DNA of 64,000 nucleotides from JANMEX01 sp049696015 (GTDB lineage: Bacteria; Pseudomonadota; Alphaproteobacteria; Rhizobiales; Rhizobiaceae). A program made the position numbers and the translations under genes. Of the stretch, positions 25,701-35,268 are shown one piece after another (within the stretch, counting starts at the first letter, position 1; each line of letters begins with the position of its first letter). Location of the stretch: the NCBI GenBank assembly GCA_049696015.1, contig JBAVTG010000216.1, positions 1-64,000 of the forward strand. Direction: 5' to 3'. Under the pieces are notes generated by a model. It was not told where the DNA came from and searched no databases. It saw nothing but the letters and a program-made list of their open reading frames with translations.

Positions 25701-27827
25701 ATGGTCACCAAGGCACAGGCTTCAAGACTTGATCTGGGGCAAGGCGGGATCGACGCACCTGGTGCTGTATTCGACCAGCGCCGCACCCGAACCGCCTGGT
25801 TCGAAGGTCAGCATGTCACCGCTGACCACTTCAACCGTGACCAGAGTTATCACATCACCCGGCAAGCCGACCTTGGCCGCACCATCGGGCAGGGTGTAGT
25901 CGAAGGATTGGTGGTTTCCCTGCTGCCGGAAAGCCACAAGCTGCGCGTGGATCCCGGAATGGCACTTGCCCCAAGCGGCGAGGTGTTGGTGCTCACTGCT
26001 GCTGCCGAGATTGACCTTGCCGACGCCGGGAGCTTGCGCGGGTTTGCCGGACTTTCGGGCGATGGCGCTGTCGTGCCGCCGCCTGAAACCCGCACCGGAC
26101 TGTTTATTCTGGCAGCTTCAGCCGTGGAGTACACATCCAATCCGGTCGGCAGCTATCCTGTGAGCATCAATGCCGCCCGCACGCTGGAAGACAGTGTGAT
26201 CAACGAGGCCTTGGTCTTCACTCTGACGCCGTTTCCCGTCAAGTCCACGGGAAGCGATACCGACCAATGGCGCGCGGCGGCGGCCTACCGGATATTTGTC
26301 GAGGATGCGGAGCCGGAACTGCCGCCCTCGGCTGTGCCTCTGGCAATGGTCGCGCTGATCGGGCGTCGTGTGCAATGGGTAGACGTCGCAATGGTGCGGC
26401 GTCACTGCGCGCCGGCCGCCGGCGACATATTCGGTCTTGGCATGGTCGACCAGACCCGCCGCATCGCGCACTTTGAACAATTCGATAACCTGATCGCGGC
26501 CGAGATTGCGGCAAATCCGGCGGCTGCCGCTCCGGCGTCTGATCTGGTTCGGTCCCTGCCTCCCATGGGGCGCATGCCCGTGGGAGCCGTTGCCCTGCGC
26601 GCCGGCCCCGGCGAGCCCGAACGGCTTAGTCAGAACTGGTTTCCATCGGTAATGCCGGTTGAACTGGTCGCCCTGCCTGCCGACGAAATTGAAGCGCTCC
26701 TGCGCGAGAGCATCCACCTGCCGCCCATCGATCTTGGCGCGCCAGACAAGGTTCTGGCCAATACGCCCGTGACAGTTATCGTTCCGGTGGCGCGCGCAGA
26801 TTGGGCCACAACGCCCGCCGAAGTCGCCGAGACGACATTCACCCTTGTGCCGCCGCCTGCAGTCGGGGGAACGACCACCGACCCTGCAGCGATGCTTCGG
26901 GCGTTGATGTCCGGCGAGCCCGCGCCTTCACAGGGCGAGCTGATGCTGACCGGCGCATGGCGCACGCTGCTCGGGCGGGCAAGCCACCTGTGGTATGCAC
27001 GACGGCGGCAATTCCAGCGGTCCGACATGCTCATTGCGGGGACCGAAGATGCCCTGCCAGACACTGGGCCCAGCATCCCGCCTGCACCAGCGCCACTGCC
27101 GATAGTCAGCGACACTGCCGCCGCAGAAATGGTCGAGGAACTGGTGCCCCTGGTCAAAGCGGCTTTTGCGTCGCACGGGCTTGACGCGCAGTTCGCAAAG
27201 CAGTTGCAACTGGAAGCGCCAATGCCGCTGCGCCTGTTGCAGCGCCAGGTTCAATTTCTGGCTGAAGGCGCTCCGGCGCTGGCGCTGGCGCTCGGCATTG
27301 CCGTGGTGGATCGGGGCGAAAAACCCGAAGATATGCTGAAAACCCATGTTGCCGACACGGCAGCCGTCTATGCGCGGGCCGAACCGGTGCTGATCGGGCA
27401 GGGGCTCGGTCTGGTTGTGCCTTTTGCGCCGGACACCAACCCTGAACCCGCAATGAAACTGATTTCCGTGACAATTGGCTTCGACCCGCGCCAGTTGGAC
27501 GGCTTGGTCAGGCAGCTGTCCAGCCTGACCATCCACCCCGAAGGCATTGAAAAGGCCGACAATCTGGCGCGCGCGCTGGAGACTGCGCTTGAACTGGCCG
27601 TCCCCGTTGGTTTTGCCTTGGCCAACCCGCTCGGGCCAGATGTTCTCAAACAGCGCCTGCGGCTGGCCGCGACGGGTGCCTTGCCTGCAGTGGCAGCCGG
27701 TCTAAGCCGGGTAAAACCTGAAAACCGGCCAAAGCTGTTGGCAATGCTGCGCAACGCCGTCGAGACCGCGCCTGACGATGCAGCCCTGACCAAAGCGCTT
27801 CTCACCGCAGTTCGGAGGATCAACTGA
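25701..27827 (+). CDS. CIS accessory protein, paralogue B of three
   Basis: The 708-residue protein repeats the same N-terminal module (WFEGQHVTADHFNRDQSYHI, GQGVVEGLVVSLLPE, LRVDPGMALAPSGEVLVLTA) as its neighbours. A long Pro/Ala-rich body follows, with helical segments toward the C-terminus (EGIEKADNLARALETALELA). No enzyme motif is seen. GAGGAGA precedes the ATG, 4 bp after the previous stop, and the next gene overlaps by TGATG. A shared module with different downstream bodies suggests one attachment interface and different functional ends. Confidence 0.75.
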   Translation: MVTKAQASRLDLGQGGIDAPGAVFDQRRTRTAWFEGQHVTADHFNRDQSYHITRQADLGRTIGQGVVEGLVVSLLPESHKLRVDPGMALAPSGEVLVLTAAAEIDLADAGSLRGFAGLSGDGAVVPPPETRTGLFILAASAVEYTSNPVGSYPVSINAARTLEDSVINEALVFTLTPFPVKSTGSDTDQWRAAAAYRIFVEDAEPELPPSAVPLAMVALIGRRVQWVDVAMVRRHCAPAAGDIFGLGMVDQTRRIAHFEQFDNLIAAEIAANPAAAAPASDLVRSLPPMGRMPVGAVALRAGPGEPERLSQNWFPSVMPVELVALPADEIEALLRESIHLPPIDLGAPDKVLANTPVTVIVPVARADWATTPAEVAETTFTLVPPPAVGGTTTDPAAMLRALMSGEPAPSQGELMLTGAWRTLLGRASHLWYARRRQFQRSDMLIAGTEDALPDTGPSIPPAPAPLPIVSDTAAAEMVEELVPLVKAAFASHGLDAQFAKQLQLEAPMPLRLLQRQVQFLAEGAPALALALGIAVVDRGEKPEDMLKTHVADTAAVYARAEPVLIGQGLGLVVPFAPDTNPEPAMKLISVTIGFDPRQLDGLVRQLSSLTIHPEGIEKADNLARALETALELAVPVGFALANPLGPDVLKQRLRLAATGALPAVAAGLSRVKPENRPKLLAMLRNAVETAPDDAALTKALLTAVRRIN

Positions 27828-30800
27828 TGGCCGCTCAAATACTTCAGGGATTTGCGCCACGCACGGCAGCCATCGGCATTGCACCGCCGGTAGCGCGCCA
27901 TGTCCCCCCCGAAGCCGGATTGCAGCGGCTTCGCTTCCACCGGGGCCGGCATCTGACTGCCGCTGCTTTGCAGTTGGAGGCAGATAACCATGAGGCGCGT
28001 TTTGGCTTGACTTGCCGGGCGTTAAACGACGGGGTTGTTGGCGGTTTTGCCGTTTCGCTGTTCGACCAGACAGCCGCACCCGGGCAGTTTCGGCTTGAGC
28101 CAGGTTTTGCCATTGCGCCATCCGGCCAGGATCTGGTCATTGACCGGCCCGCGCGGTTCGCCTTGTCCACATTGCCGCGGACAAGCGCGACGGGAGATGC
28201 GGTGCCTGCAACCACGACAGGCGTCGGCTTGCTGGTGCTGACCCCGGTCAGCGCAACCGAGACGCGCTTTGCGTCCACCTTCGACCGCGAAGCCGCCTTT
28301 CGGCGCGATCAGCAGCTTGATCCGTCGGCAGCGCCCTATCAGGACCCGCGCAGCGTCGATGGCGTGATGCTTTCGCTTGTGATGTTGGAGCCGCTGGCGG
28401 CTCAGGCAACCGCACCTGGCGGGATGCTGCGGGCGGCGTATCTTTTGGCCGAGGCCGAAGCCGTCGGCGCAGCCCTTGCCAGCCACGCGCGCGAAGGTGT
28501 GGCCGTTGCGATGCTGGGAATTGGCGCTGGCGAGCGCATACTGTGGATCAGCAGATATGCAGCCGCTCGGCGCGGCGGGGGCGCGCCACAGCCATTTACC
28601 AGAGCTTTCGCGGGCACAGGGTCGCTGCCGCCCCGGCTTGCCCAGGCGCAAGTCGACACACTTTTGGAACGCTTGCGCCAATTGCGCGGACCCGGCGCTT
28701 TGCCCGGCTCGCTTGATCCGGCCGAACTGCGGCACCTGCCGCCCGCCGGCATTCTTCCCGCTCCAGGCGGCGTAATCCCTTCGCTTTTCCCGCAAAGATG
28801 GGAACAGTCCGTCACTCCAATTCCGCTGCGCCAGCTTGACGCTGTGTTTGAGGATGCTGCAGCGATGGAGCCCTTTGATCTCACTCAGCCAAATGACATC
28901 CTGCGCTGGTATGTGCCGGTCCCGGACGAATTGTTTGAAGCCGATCTTTTGCGAACACCACAGGTCTCAGAACTATTTGACGACGCAGTTGCCACGCTTG
29001 GCAGCCGTGTCGCCAAGGCCCATGGCGCGCGCAATGCCTTGCGCGCGGGTGGCGCTGCCGTGGAAGGGGCATTGGATACACGAACCATCCCGCCTGCCCC
29101 GGTCATCCCGGATCCGGAAGCTGTACCGGGCGAGCCGGCTGAGCAAAGCTCTGTCCCCACGCCCGATGTTGCGCCTGAAATCACTGCCTTGCGCGCGGCA
29201 TGGTTTGCCAGCCTTGATACTGCCCTGCTCACGGCCGATCAGATGCATATGGCCAATCCAGCGAGCCCCGAGCAGGCAGGCAAACCCAAAGGCATCGTCC
29301 CGTTTCTGGCCAGCATGGTTGCCGGTATCAACGCCGCCGATGACCTGGTTGATATGGGATTTACCCGCGTTCAAACCGAGATCTACCGATTGCGCCAGAT
29401 GGCGCTGGACAGCGAGGCTGCAACCAAGCTTGTGACTTTCCCGGTACTTGCAGGCATCGCCAAGGGATCCAATGCACTTGCCACATCCAAAGGCCTTTCA
29501 GACCGGTTCCGCGCCGTCAAAGACGCTCCGGCGCAGCCCATCGTGCAGACGGTCGCACCAGCAATTCAGACATCTGCCGCAGTGGAAAACAACAATTTGA
29601 TCAGGCGCAGCAGCCAGATCATGCAAGGCGTTTCAGCCATCGGCAGAGGCGCTGTCAAAAAGACGGACTTCAGCATGCAGGTTGGCAAAGCTGGCGCATC
29701 CGGCGTTGCCTTGGCAAGCGCACTGGGCATTGAGGTGGCGCCAAAAGACAGTTTTACCAATATCTTCAACGCATCGCGTGCTGTGGCCGTTGATGAAATC
29801 AGCCTGAGCAGCGTTGCCGACAAACGGGCCGGCATCTTGCTGGCAGACGCGATACCTGGCGATTATCAAGACTTGCGTACGCTCACCATTGCAAACCGCC
29901 TTGAAAACCCTGCGGCAATGACGGCGCGGGCAGCGGCGCTGCGGGTCAAGGCTGATGCGCTGGGCGCTTCGGCGCTGTTGGGCGTCAACTTGACCGGGGT
30001 GCGTGCGCCGCTGGTGGCCCTGGATGCCGACAACGCTCTGCTTTCGGGCAGTGCGCTGGACACTTTTCTGAATGAGATGCTGGGCCAAAATCAAACCGGC
30101 ATAGTCAAGGAGGCTGCCGCCGCCTTGAAAAGAGCAGCTGTCCAGCTGCAGGGACCCGAGCCGGTATTCCACGTCCGCTTTTCCGGTCTTTCGGCCCCCC
30201 AACGCGCAGATGCGGCCGTGCGCGCCTTCCTCGTGCGCATGCGCGCGGCACCCTCGCCGGTGGCAGCCAAAGAGCTGCCCGATCTTGTGCTCGCCCGCAC
30301 ATTCGACCCCGATCCCACGTCTGCCACGGACGAGGCGGCCTATTTGTCATCCGCAGTTGCGATACTGGAAAGTGTTGTGTCGCTCTATCGTGCCCTTGAA
30401 GGCCGCGTGCTTGCCTTGCGCAATGTGCAGCGCATCACGGACGAGGCGATGGCGAAGGTCGAAGCGCTGGTAACCCGCTGGCGCGAAGCGCTTGATAGCG
30501 CAAACCGGGATCTGGCCGAAGCGCGCCATGATCTTTTGGCGGCAACGGCGCTTCTGGCCGAAGAGACGCAGCGCATCGCCGCGCTCGATGCACATCGCAA
30601 GGCGGTCGTTGCCAAACATGTCAATGCTGTGGTGTTCACCAGGGTTCGTCACCTGCGCCCTCACGGAGCAGGCGCTACATCGGGGCGGTTGTTGGCCGGC
30701 GTCTACGCCGATGCGACGCCCGCAGCCTTGGCACGGCCGGCCAAATTGCCCGACGTTCTCAATCGGATGATGGATGTGCTGGGCAACGTGCCGATCGGCT

Positions 30801-31756
30801 GGTTTGCGGCCCGCGACCGGTTGATGAAAGGCTATTCCGCACCCAAACAGCTCGACGCGGCTTTTCATTGGGCCGCTAACCGGTCTGTGGTCCGTCTGAG
30901 CGCGATGGAAAGCCTTGGCATAGGACGGACATTGACTGCCTCCGCCCCGGATATCGCACCTGCACGTCCCGGCAAACGAGGGCGGGCGGGCGTCGTTGCA
31001 GGTCAAATTGCCCAGCATTACGACGGCATATCACGCCAGTTGCTGCAGGCGCGGGGCAAGCTTGATCTCGGATTGATCGACCGTCAGGGATGGGTAGAAA
31101 AACGCGCCCGTGCCGAAGTGGAGCTATCGCTCAACGATCTGATCGAAGGTGGCCGTGACAGTGTCGGAGCCCGCGACGCCCTGGCGGAAATCGATGGAAT
31201 CGAACGGGTCGTGTCAGCGCTTTCCCAAGCGATGCGCCGGGCGCCGGCGGAAGTGCGATTGCTGTGGGCAGACAGGCTTTCCGCATTTGACGGCGATCCG
31301 AAGCTGGGAGCTGTGGAGGCTCTGCCGGGCTTTTTCGGGATGGAGGCAAGTCTGCGGGCCGAGATCGGCTCGCTGCATGGCTGGCTCTTCCGGCGGATGA
31401 CTCCCGGGCTGAAAGAGGGCGAAGCCTTGATGTCAGATTTCGTGCAGGTGACGGCCTTGCTCGCCGCCAATGCCGATGCTGATGCTGTCGTGACGGCGCG
31501 CCTTGCCAGCGCGGTGCAGGTGGCCGCTGGCGAGACTGTTGACATTGCACTCGACCGGGGCAGCCCGACGATCGGAACACCGGTGTGGTTTACGCTTGCA
31601 ACCGGCATACAGGTGGCAGGGAAGGTGCGCGATGTCATCCAGAACCGCGCGCGCGTCGAGATTGCCGCAGGCACTGCCGGGCTGATGACGCTCGATCTTA
31701 CAACGCGCGTGTTTGTGGATGCCCGCCGCGCGAGCCCGCACGGCTATGTCCGTTGA
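27827..31756 (+). CDS. CIS accessory protein, paralogue C of three (1309 residues)
   Basis: The third and largest paralogue starts with the module at about residues 25-110 (RLRFHRGRHLTAAALQLEAD, DGVVGGFAVSLFDQ, FRLEPGFAIAPSGQDLVIDR). The long remainder is mainly helical, with a coiled-coil-like stretch at about residues 880-925 (SANRDLAEARHDLLAATALL) and a small beta domain at the end (GSPTIGTPVWFTLATGIQVA). Length and helical content would suit a fibre or a baseplate-to-sheath connector. No cargo or enzymatic motif was recognised. It overlaps the tape-measure-like gene by 11 bp. Confidence 0.75.
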   Translation: MAAQILQGFAPRTAAIGIAPPVARHVPPEAGLQRLRFHRGRHLTAAALQLEADNHEARFGLTCRALNDGVVGGFAVSLFDQTAAPGQFRLEPGFAIAPSGQDLVIDRPARFALSTLPRTSATGDAVPATTTGVGLLVLTPVSATETRFASTFDREAAFRRDQQLDPSAAPYQDPRSVDGVMLSLVMLEPLAAQATAPGGMLRAAYLLAEAEAVGAALASHAREGVAVAMLGIGAGERILWISRYAAARRGGGAPQPFTRAFAGTGSLPPRLAQAQVDTLLERLRQLRGPGALPGSLDPAELRHLPPAGILPAPGGVIPSLFPQRWEQSVTPIPLRQLDAVFEDAAAMEPFDLTQPNDILRWYVPVPDELFEADLLRTPQVSELFDDAVATLGSRVAKAHGARNALRAGGAAVEGALDTRTIPPAPVIPDPEAVPGEPAEQSSVPTPDVAPEITALRAAWFASLDTALLTADQMHMANPASPEQAGKPKGIVPFLASMVAGINAADDLVDMGFTRVQTEIYRLRQMALDSEAATKLVTFPVLAGIAKGSNALATSKGLSDRFRAVKDAPAQPIVQTVAPAIQTSAAVENNNLIRRSSQIMQGVSAIGRGAVKKTDFSMQVGKAGASGVALASALGIEVAPKDSFTNIFNASRAVAVDEISLSSVADKRAGILLADAIPGDYQDLRTLTIANRLENPAAMTARAAALRVKADALGASALLGVNLTGVRAPLVALDADNALLSGSALDTFLNEMLGQNQTGIVKEAAAALKRAAVQLQGPEPVFHVRFSGLSAPQRADAAVRAFLVRMRAAPSPVAAKELPDLVLARTFDPDPTSATDEAAYLSSAVAILESVVSLYRALEGRVLALRNVQRITDEAMAKVEALVTRWREALDSANRDLAEARHDLLAATALLAEETQRIAALDAHRKAVVAKHVNAVVFTRVRHLRPHGAGATSGRLLAGVYADATPAALARPAKLPDVLNRMMDVLGNVPIGWFAARDRLMKGYSAPKQLDAAFHWAANRSVVRLSAMESLGIGRTLTASAPDIAPARPGKRGRAGVVAGQIAQHYDGISRQLLQARGKLDLGLIDRQGWVEKRARAEVELSLNDLIEGGRDSVGARDALAEIDGIERVVSALSQAMRRAPAEVRLLWADRLSAFDGDPKLGAVEALPGFFGMEASLRAEIGSLHGWLFRRMTPGLKEGEALMSDFVQVTALLAANADADAVVTARLASAVQVAAGETVDIALDRGSPTIGTPVWFTLATGIQVAGKVRDVIQNRARVEIAAGTAGLMTLDLTTRVFVDARRASPHGYVR

Positions 31757-33434
31757 GGGCGTCACTTTGCGCCGGCTGGCGCTGACAGCAACGGATCGCG
31801 GCCATGTCCGCCGCGTGTTGCCGGAGCTTGAAGATGCCATGCGCACAGCCAGTCTGCCAGGCGCGGGGCGCAGTGAAGTCGTGCTCGTTCGACGGCTGGA
31901 TCTGGGACGGATCGCGCCCGGAACTTCGCGGCAGGCGCTGGCAGTGCGGATCGAAGCGCTGATGGCGGGTTTGTCGCCGGTTGTCGCTACCGATAGTCTG
32001 CGCACCGGTGTTAGGGGCGCGCAAGGCAACGCACTGCGCTGGCCCGATCATGTGACATTGCTCGCTGACGTGGCTGTGTGTCTGGTCGGTAAGCCCGGCG
32101 GACTGATTTCCGGCTGGTGGGTGGATGTGGCTTTGAAAGTGCCTGCGGGCAGCGCAACCCTCCAGGCTTTTGGAAAAGCAGTCCAGGCGATGCTGGACAA
32201 CGCGCCGGTTGCATCGCGGCCGGAAATTCTGGGCGCTTTGGCTGCACGTTGTATAGCACTGGGCGCGATTCAGGCGCTTTTCCCGCTGGCCACCTTGATA
32301 GTGGCGCTTGCCGCAGACGTGCTGAGCGCGGGCGCCGGTTTCAAGGGTGCAGTCCTATTCAAGGATGAAGGCGTCAGCAGCGCCCGCATTGCCACATTGA
32401 TGCAAAAAAGCGCGCCGGACCTGACCAGCGCATTGGCACAGGCATCCGTGATCGCCGCGCCGTTGGCAGTGCTGATCCTAGCACACCGGCATGGCCGCAC
32501 CGGACTTGTCAGGCGCTTGCTGCAGGCCGGGTCTACTCCAGAGGTCAGCGCTTTGGCAAATGCTGACGCGCATGCAAAGGCCAATGAACCGAGCAGCGGT
32601 ATTGCCGGAAAGAGGGCCCGTGCCGAGGCCAGGCATGGCGGATTGTTGCCCCGGCAAGGCAATGCAGCGCCGCTTACGCCGGTCAGGCGAGCCCGCTCCC
32701 TTGGTTTGCCAGGAGCAGCCGCATGTGGAGCTGAAACCAGGGTAAGCGATCCGGTTTCGATTATGGCAAAGGCGCGATCTGACGTGCCCACATGGGGCGG
32801 CGGTTTTCCAATCCTCGTGAACTTGCTTCGCCTGACCGGTATCAACGCCATGGAAATGCAGCTGGATCATCCCCTTTGTCTGCCCTTAGCGCGCACACTG
32901 CTGTCACGCCTGATGCCCGATGATCCGCTGCTCGCCGCACTTCCCGAAGCAGCGCCGCCGCTGTCCTTACCACTTGTCCCTGCCTTGCCCGAGCCCATGT
33001 TGCTGGCGCTTGCGCGAGGCGTTGCGGCAATTCCCGGCCATCCAGGGCGCCGCGCGCTCATGCTGCGGCAGGGATGTGTGATCGGAATTCTGGACGGGGC
33101 AGGGCTAAAGCGGATCCGCGCTTTGGAGGACAGGCCGGTTCTGCGGCGAATGCCGCCGTTGAAAGGCCCGCTGGAGCCGGCGCTCCTGGCCGGTCTTCAA
33201 TTGGGGCTTTCACGCCTGTTGCTGCGACACTGCGGCCGCAGCCTGCGCGCCACACTGCGCCGCCCGGGCTGGTTGGCAGCAAGTCCCACCCATATCGACA
33301 TAACGCTCGATCTGGCAGATGTGCGGATCGCAGAACGCCGGGCTGGCCTGGATCTGTCGCCCGGTTGGGTGGCGTGGGCGGCACGGGTGATCCTCCTGCA
33401 CTTCGAGCCAATGGAGGGTCGCCATGCCTCGTGA
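31746..33434 (+). CDS. CIS tape-measure-like protein (Pvc14/Afp14-type)
   Basis: The 562-residue protein starts at ATG 31746 inside the previous gene's end. Its N-terminus (VEGVTLRRLALTATDRGHVR, SEVVLVRRLDLGRIAPGTS) has the RLDLG-type motif of the eCIS tape-measure family. The C-terminal half has the hydrophobic helical block typical of that family (FPILVNLLRLTGINAMEMQL) and a beta end (ASPTHIDITLDLADVRIAER). Gene order before the AAA+ ATPase is the same as Afp14-Afp15. It probably sets particle length together with the cap. A short hydrophobic stretch at about 180-215 is noted. Confidence 0.75.
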   Translation: MSVEGVTLRRLALTATDRGHVRRVLPELEDAMRTASLPGAGRSEVVLVRRLDLGRIAPGTSRQALAVRIEALMAGLSPVVATDSLRTGVRGAQGNALRWPDHVTLLADVAVCLVGKPGGLISGWWVDVALKVPAGSATLQAFGKAVQAMLDNAPVASRPEILGALAARCIALGAIQALFPLATLIVALAADVLSAGAGFKGAVLFKDEGVSSARIATLMQKSAPDLTSALAQASVIAAPLAVLILAHRHGRTGLVRRLLQAGSTPEVSALANADAHAKANEPSSGIAGKRARAEARHGGLLPRQGNAAPLTPVRRARSLGLPGAAACGAETRVSDPVSIMAKARSDVPTWGGGFPILVNLLRLTGINAMEMQLDHPLCLPLARTLLSRLMPDDPLLAALPEAAPPLSLPLVPALPEPMLLALARGVAAIPGHPGRRALMLRQGCVIGILDGAGLKRIRALEDRPVLRRMPPLKGPLEPALLAGLQLGLSRLLLRHCGRSLRATLRRPGWLAASPTHIDITLDLADVRIAERRAGLDLSPGWVAWAARVILLHFEPMEGRHAS

Positions 33435-35268
33435 CGGACCTGACCCGCACGACACCGGCCTTGATGCGATACTGGGGCTGGCGCTTGATGGCCTGGCGGG
33501 CGTCGCTGCCGTCGGGCCAGCAATGCTGGAGACCGCTCTTGCCAACCCGTCGCCGGCCGAGATGCGCCTTGTCGGACCCGGCCATGCGCTGGGACTTTCC
33601 GCTGGCGAACTCTTTTGCCTGTGGCTGCTTTTCCGGGTTGAAGCCGATGCCGATCTGGCGCGCAGGATCGGAGGCATGCAAGAGGGCGAAGCAAGACACC
33701 GGCCATCGCCGGCACTCATGGCGAGCTTGCTGGTTGCGCTGGGGGCAGGTGAAACCAACCTTCTCAACGGACCGCTTTTCCGGCTGCCGCTGGCGCGCCT
33801 TCTGCCCGGGCCAGCGCCGATGGTTCTCACGGCAGCAGCGCTGACGGACCCGATGCTTTCGGCGCTTGGTCTGCCAGGCGCGCCGCCGCTGACTGCAGTT
33901 CCTTTCTGCGCCGATGTTCCCGATGGCTGGCGGGTTTGCGCAGCACAGATTGCCGACGGTCTGGTTGCCGCCGCCCGTCCGGCGCGTAAACTGGCGCTGG
34001 TGCTGCGCGGCGGCCTGCCTGCCGATCAGCGGTTGTTCGCATCTGCAATTGCGCAGGCGCTCGCCCGCCCCTTGATCGCGCTCGAACCGGATGCCGCGCG
34101 CGCCGGACTTGGCGCCGCCTTGCGGTTTACGGGCGCCGTGCCCTTTGAAGCGCCAAAACCTGCACCCGGCACGCGTGCCGGGTTGCTGCCGCTTGATCAT
34201 TGCGGCGATCTGCGGCTTGTGGCGTTGGGAGCGGACGGAGGGGTTGAGGCTGCGGGCTGGGACTGCGCCGATATCCCCGTGCCTGCCTTGAGCGCGGCAG
34301 ATCGCGGCGGCCTCTGGCCGGGAGCCGCAGACTTGCCGATTGACGGTCTTGGCCCGGCGCGCTTGCGCGCGGTGGCGGCAAGGATGGCGCTGACAGAACC
34401 GGGCATAAAGGAAAGTGCGGCATTCCGGGCGGCAGCCGGCGCCGAGGCACGCGCCGACATCGAGCCTCATGGACAGCTGGTATCGGACGAGGTTGATGAT
34501 GAAGGCCTTGTTGCGCCGCCGGAACTTGCAGGCGACCTCGCGCTTTTGGCCGCGCGCTGCCGCCAGCGGCGTTTGCCGCGCGCGCCCCTTGGTCCGGCCT
34601 TTGCCGCCAGATCGGCTGAAACCGGGGTGCGGGCATTGCTCTCCGGGCCGTCTGGCGCGGGCAAAACTCTGGCGTGCGCTTGGCTGGCCACTCGTCTTGG
34701 AATGCCGTTGTTTCGGGTGGACCTGTCATCGGTGGTGTCCAAATACATTGGCGAAACCGAGGAAAACCTTGCCCGCATTCTCGACCGGGCCGAAGCGGCA
34801 GACGTCATCCTGCTCTTCGACGAAGCTGACAGCCTGTTTGGCGCACGAACCGAGGTGAAGGACAGTTCGGACCGCTTTGCCAACAACCAGACCAACTATC
34901 TGCTGACACGCATCGAAAACTATGGCGGGATAGTGTTGATGACGGCGAACGGGCGGAGCCGGATTGATCCGGCCTTTGCCCGGCGCATCGAACAAATCAT
35001 AGACGTGCCAGTGCCCGACGCCGCAACCCGCCGCTTGATCTGGCGCGCGCACCTGGGCGGACATCATTGCCTGAGCGGCGCGGACTTGTCCCGGCTTGCG
35101 AGCAGCGCCGACATTGCCGGTGGGCACATCCGCGCCATAGTTCAGACAGCGGCAGTCATTTCAGCCGAGGCGGGCACACCCATTTCTTATGCAGACCTGC
35201 GCCGTGCACTCATTCTCGAGTATCGCAAAATCGGGCGTACGCCGCCCAGCCAACTGGTGTCGCCATGA
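33424..35268 (+). CDS. CIS AAA+ ATPase (Pvc15/Afp15-like)
   Basis: The 614-residue protein has a C-terminal AAA+ module: Walker A GPSGAGKT (residues 408-415), the SKYIGETEENL pore/sensor segment, Walker B LLFDEAD (D466, E467), and a VLMTANGRSRIDPAFARRIE arginine-finger region. The N-terminal about 370 residues are alpha-helical and unassigned. Every eCIS carries such an ATPase; it is thought to help assemble the particle or load cargo. It overlaps the tape-measure gene by 11 bp and the next gene by 4 bp (ATGA). Confidence 0.93.
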   Translation: MPRDGPDPHDTGLDAILGLALDGLAGVAAVGPAMLETALANPSPAEMRLVGPGHALGLSAGELFCLWLLFRVEADADLARRIGGMQEGEARHRPSPALMASLLVALGAGETNLLNGPLFRLPLARLLPGPAPMVLTAAALTDPMLSALGLPGAPPLTAVPFCADVPDGWRVCAAQIADGLVAAARPARKLALVLRGGLPADQRLFASAIAQALARPLIALEPDAARAGLGAALRFTGAVPFEAPKPAPGTRAGLLPLDHCGDLRLVALGADGGVEAAGWDCADIPVPALSAADRGGLWPGAADLPIDGLGPARLRAVAARMALTEPGIKESAAFRAAAGAEARADIEPHGQLVSDEVDDEGLVAPPELAGDLALLAARCRQRRLPRAPLGPAFAARSAETGVRALLSGPSGAGKTLACAWLATRLGMPLFRVDLSSVVSKYIGETEENLARILDRAEAADVILLFDEADSLFGARTEVKDSSDRFANNQTNYLLTRIENYGGIVLMTANGRSRIDPAFARRIEQIIDVPVPDAATRRLIWRAHLGGHHCLSGADLSRLASSADIAGGHIRAIVQTAAVISAEAGTPISYADLRRALILEYRKIGRTPPSQLVSP

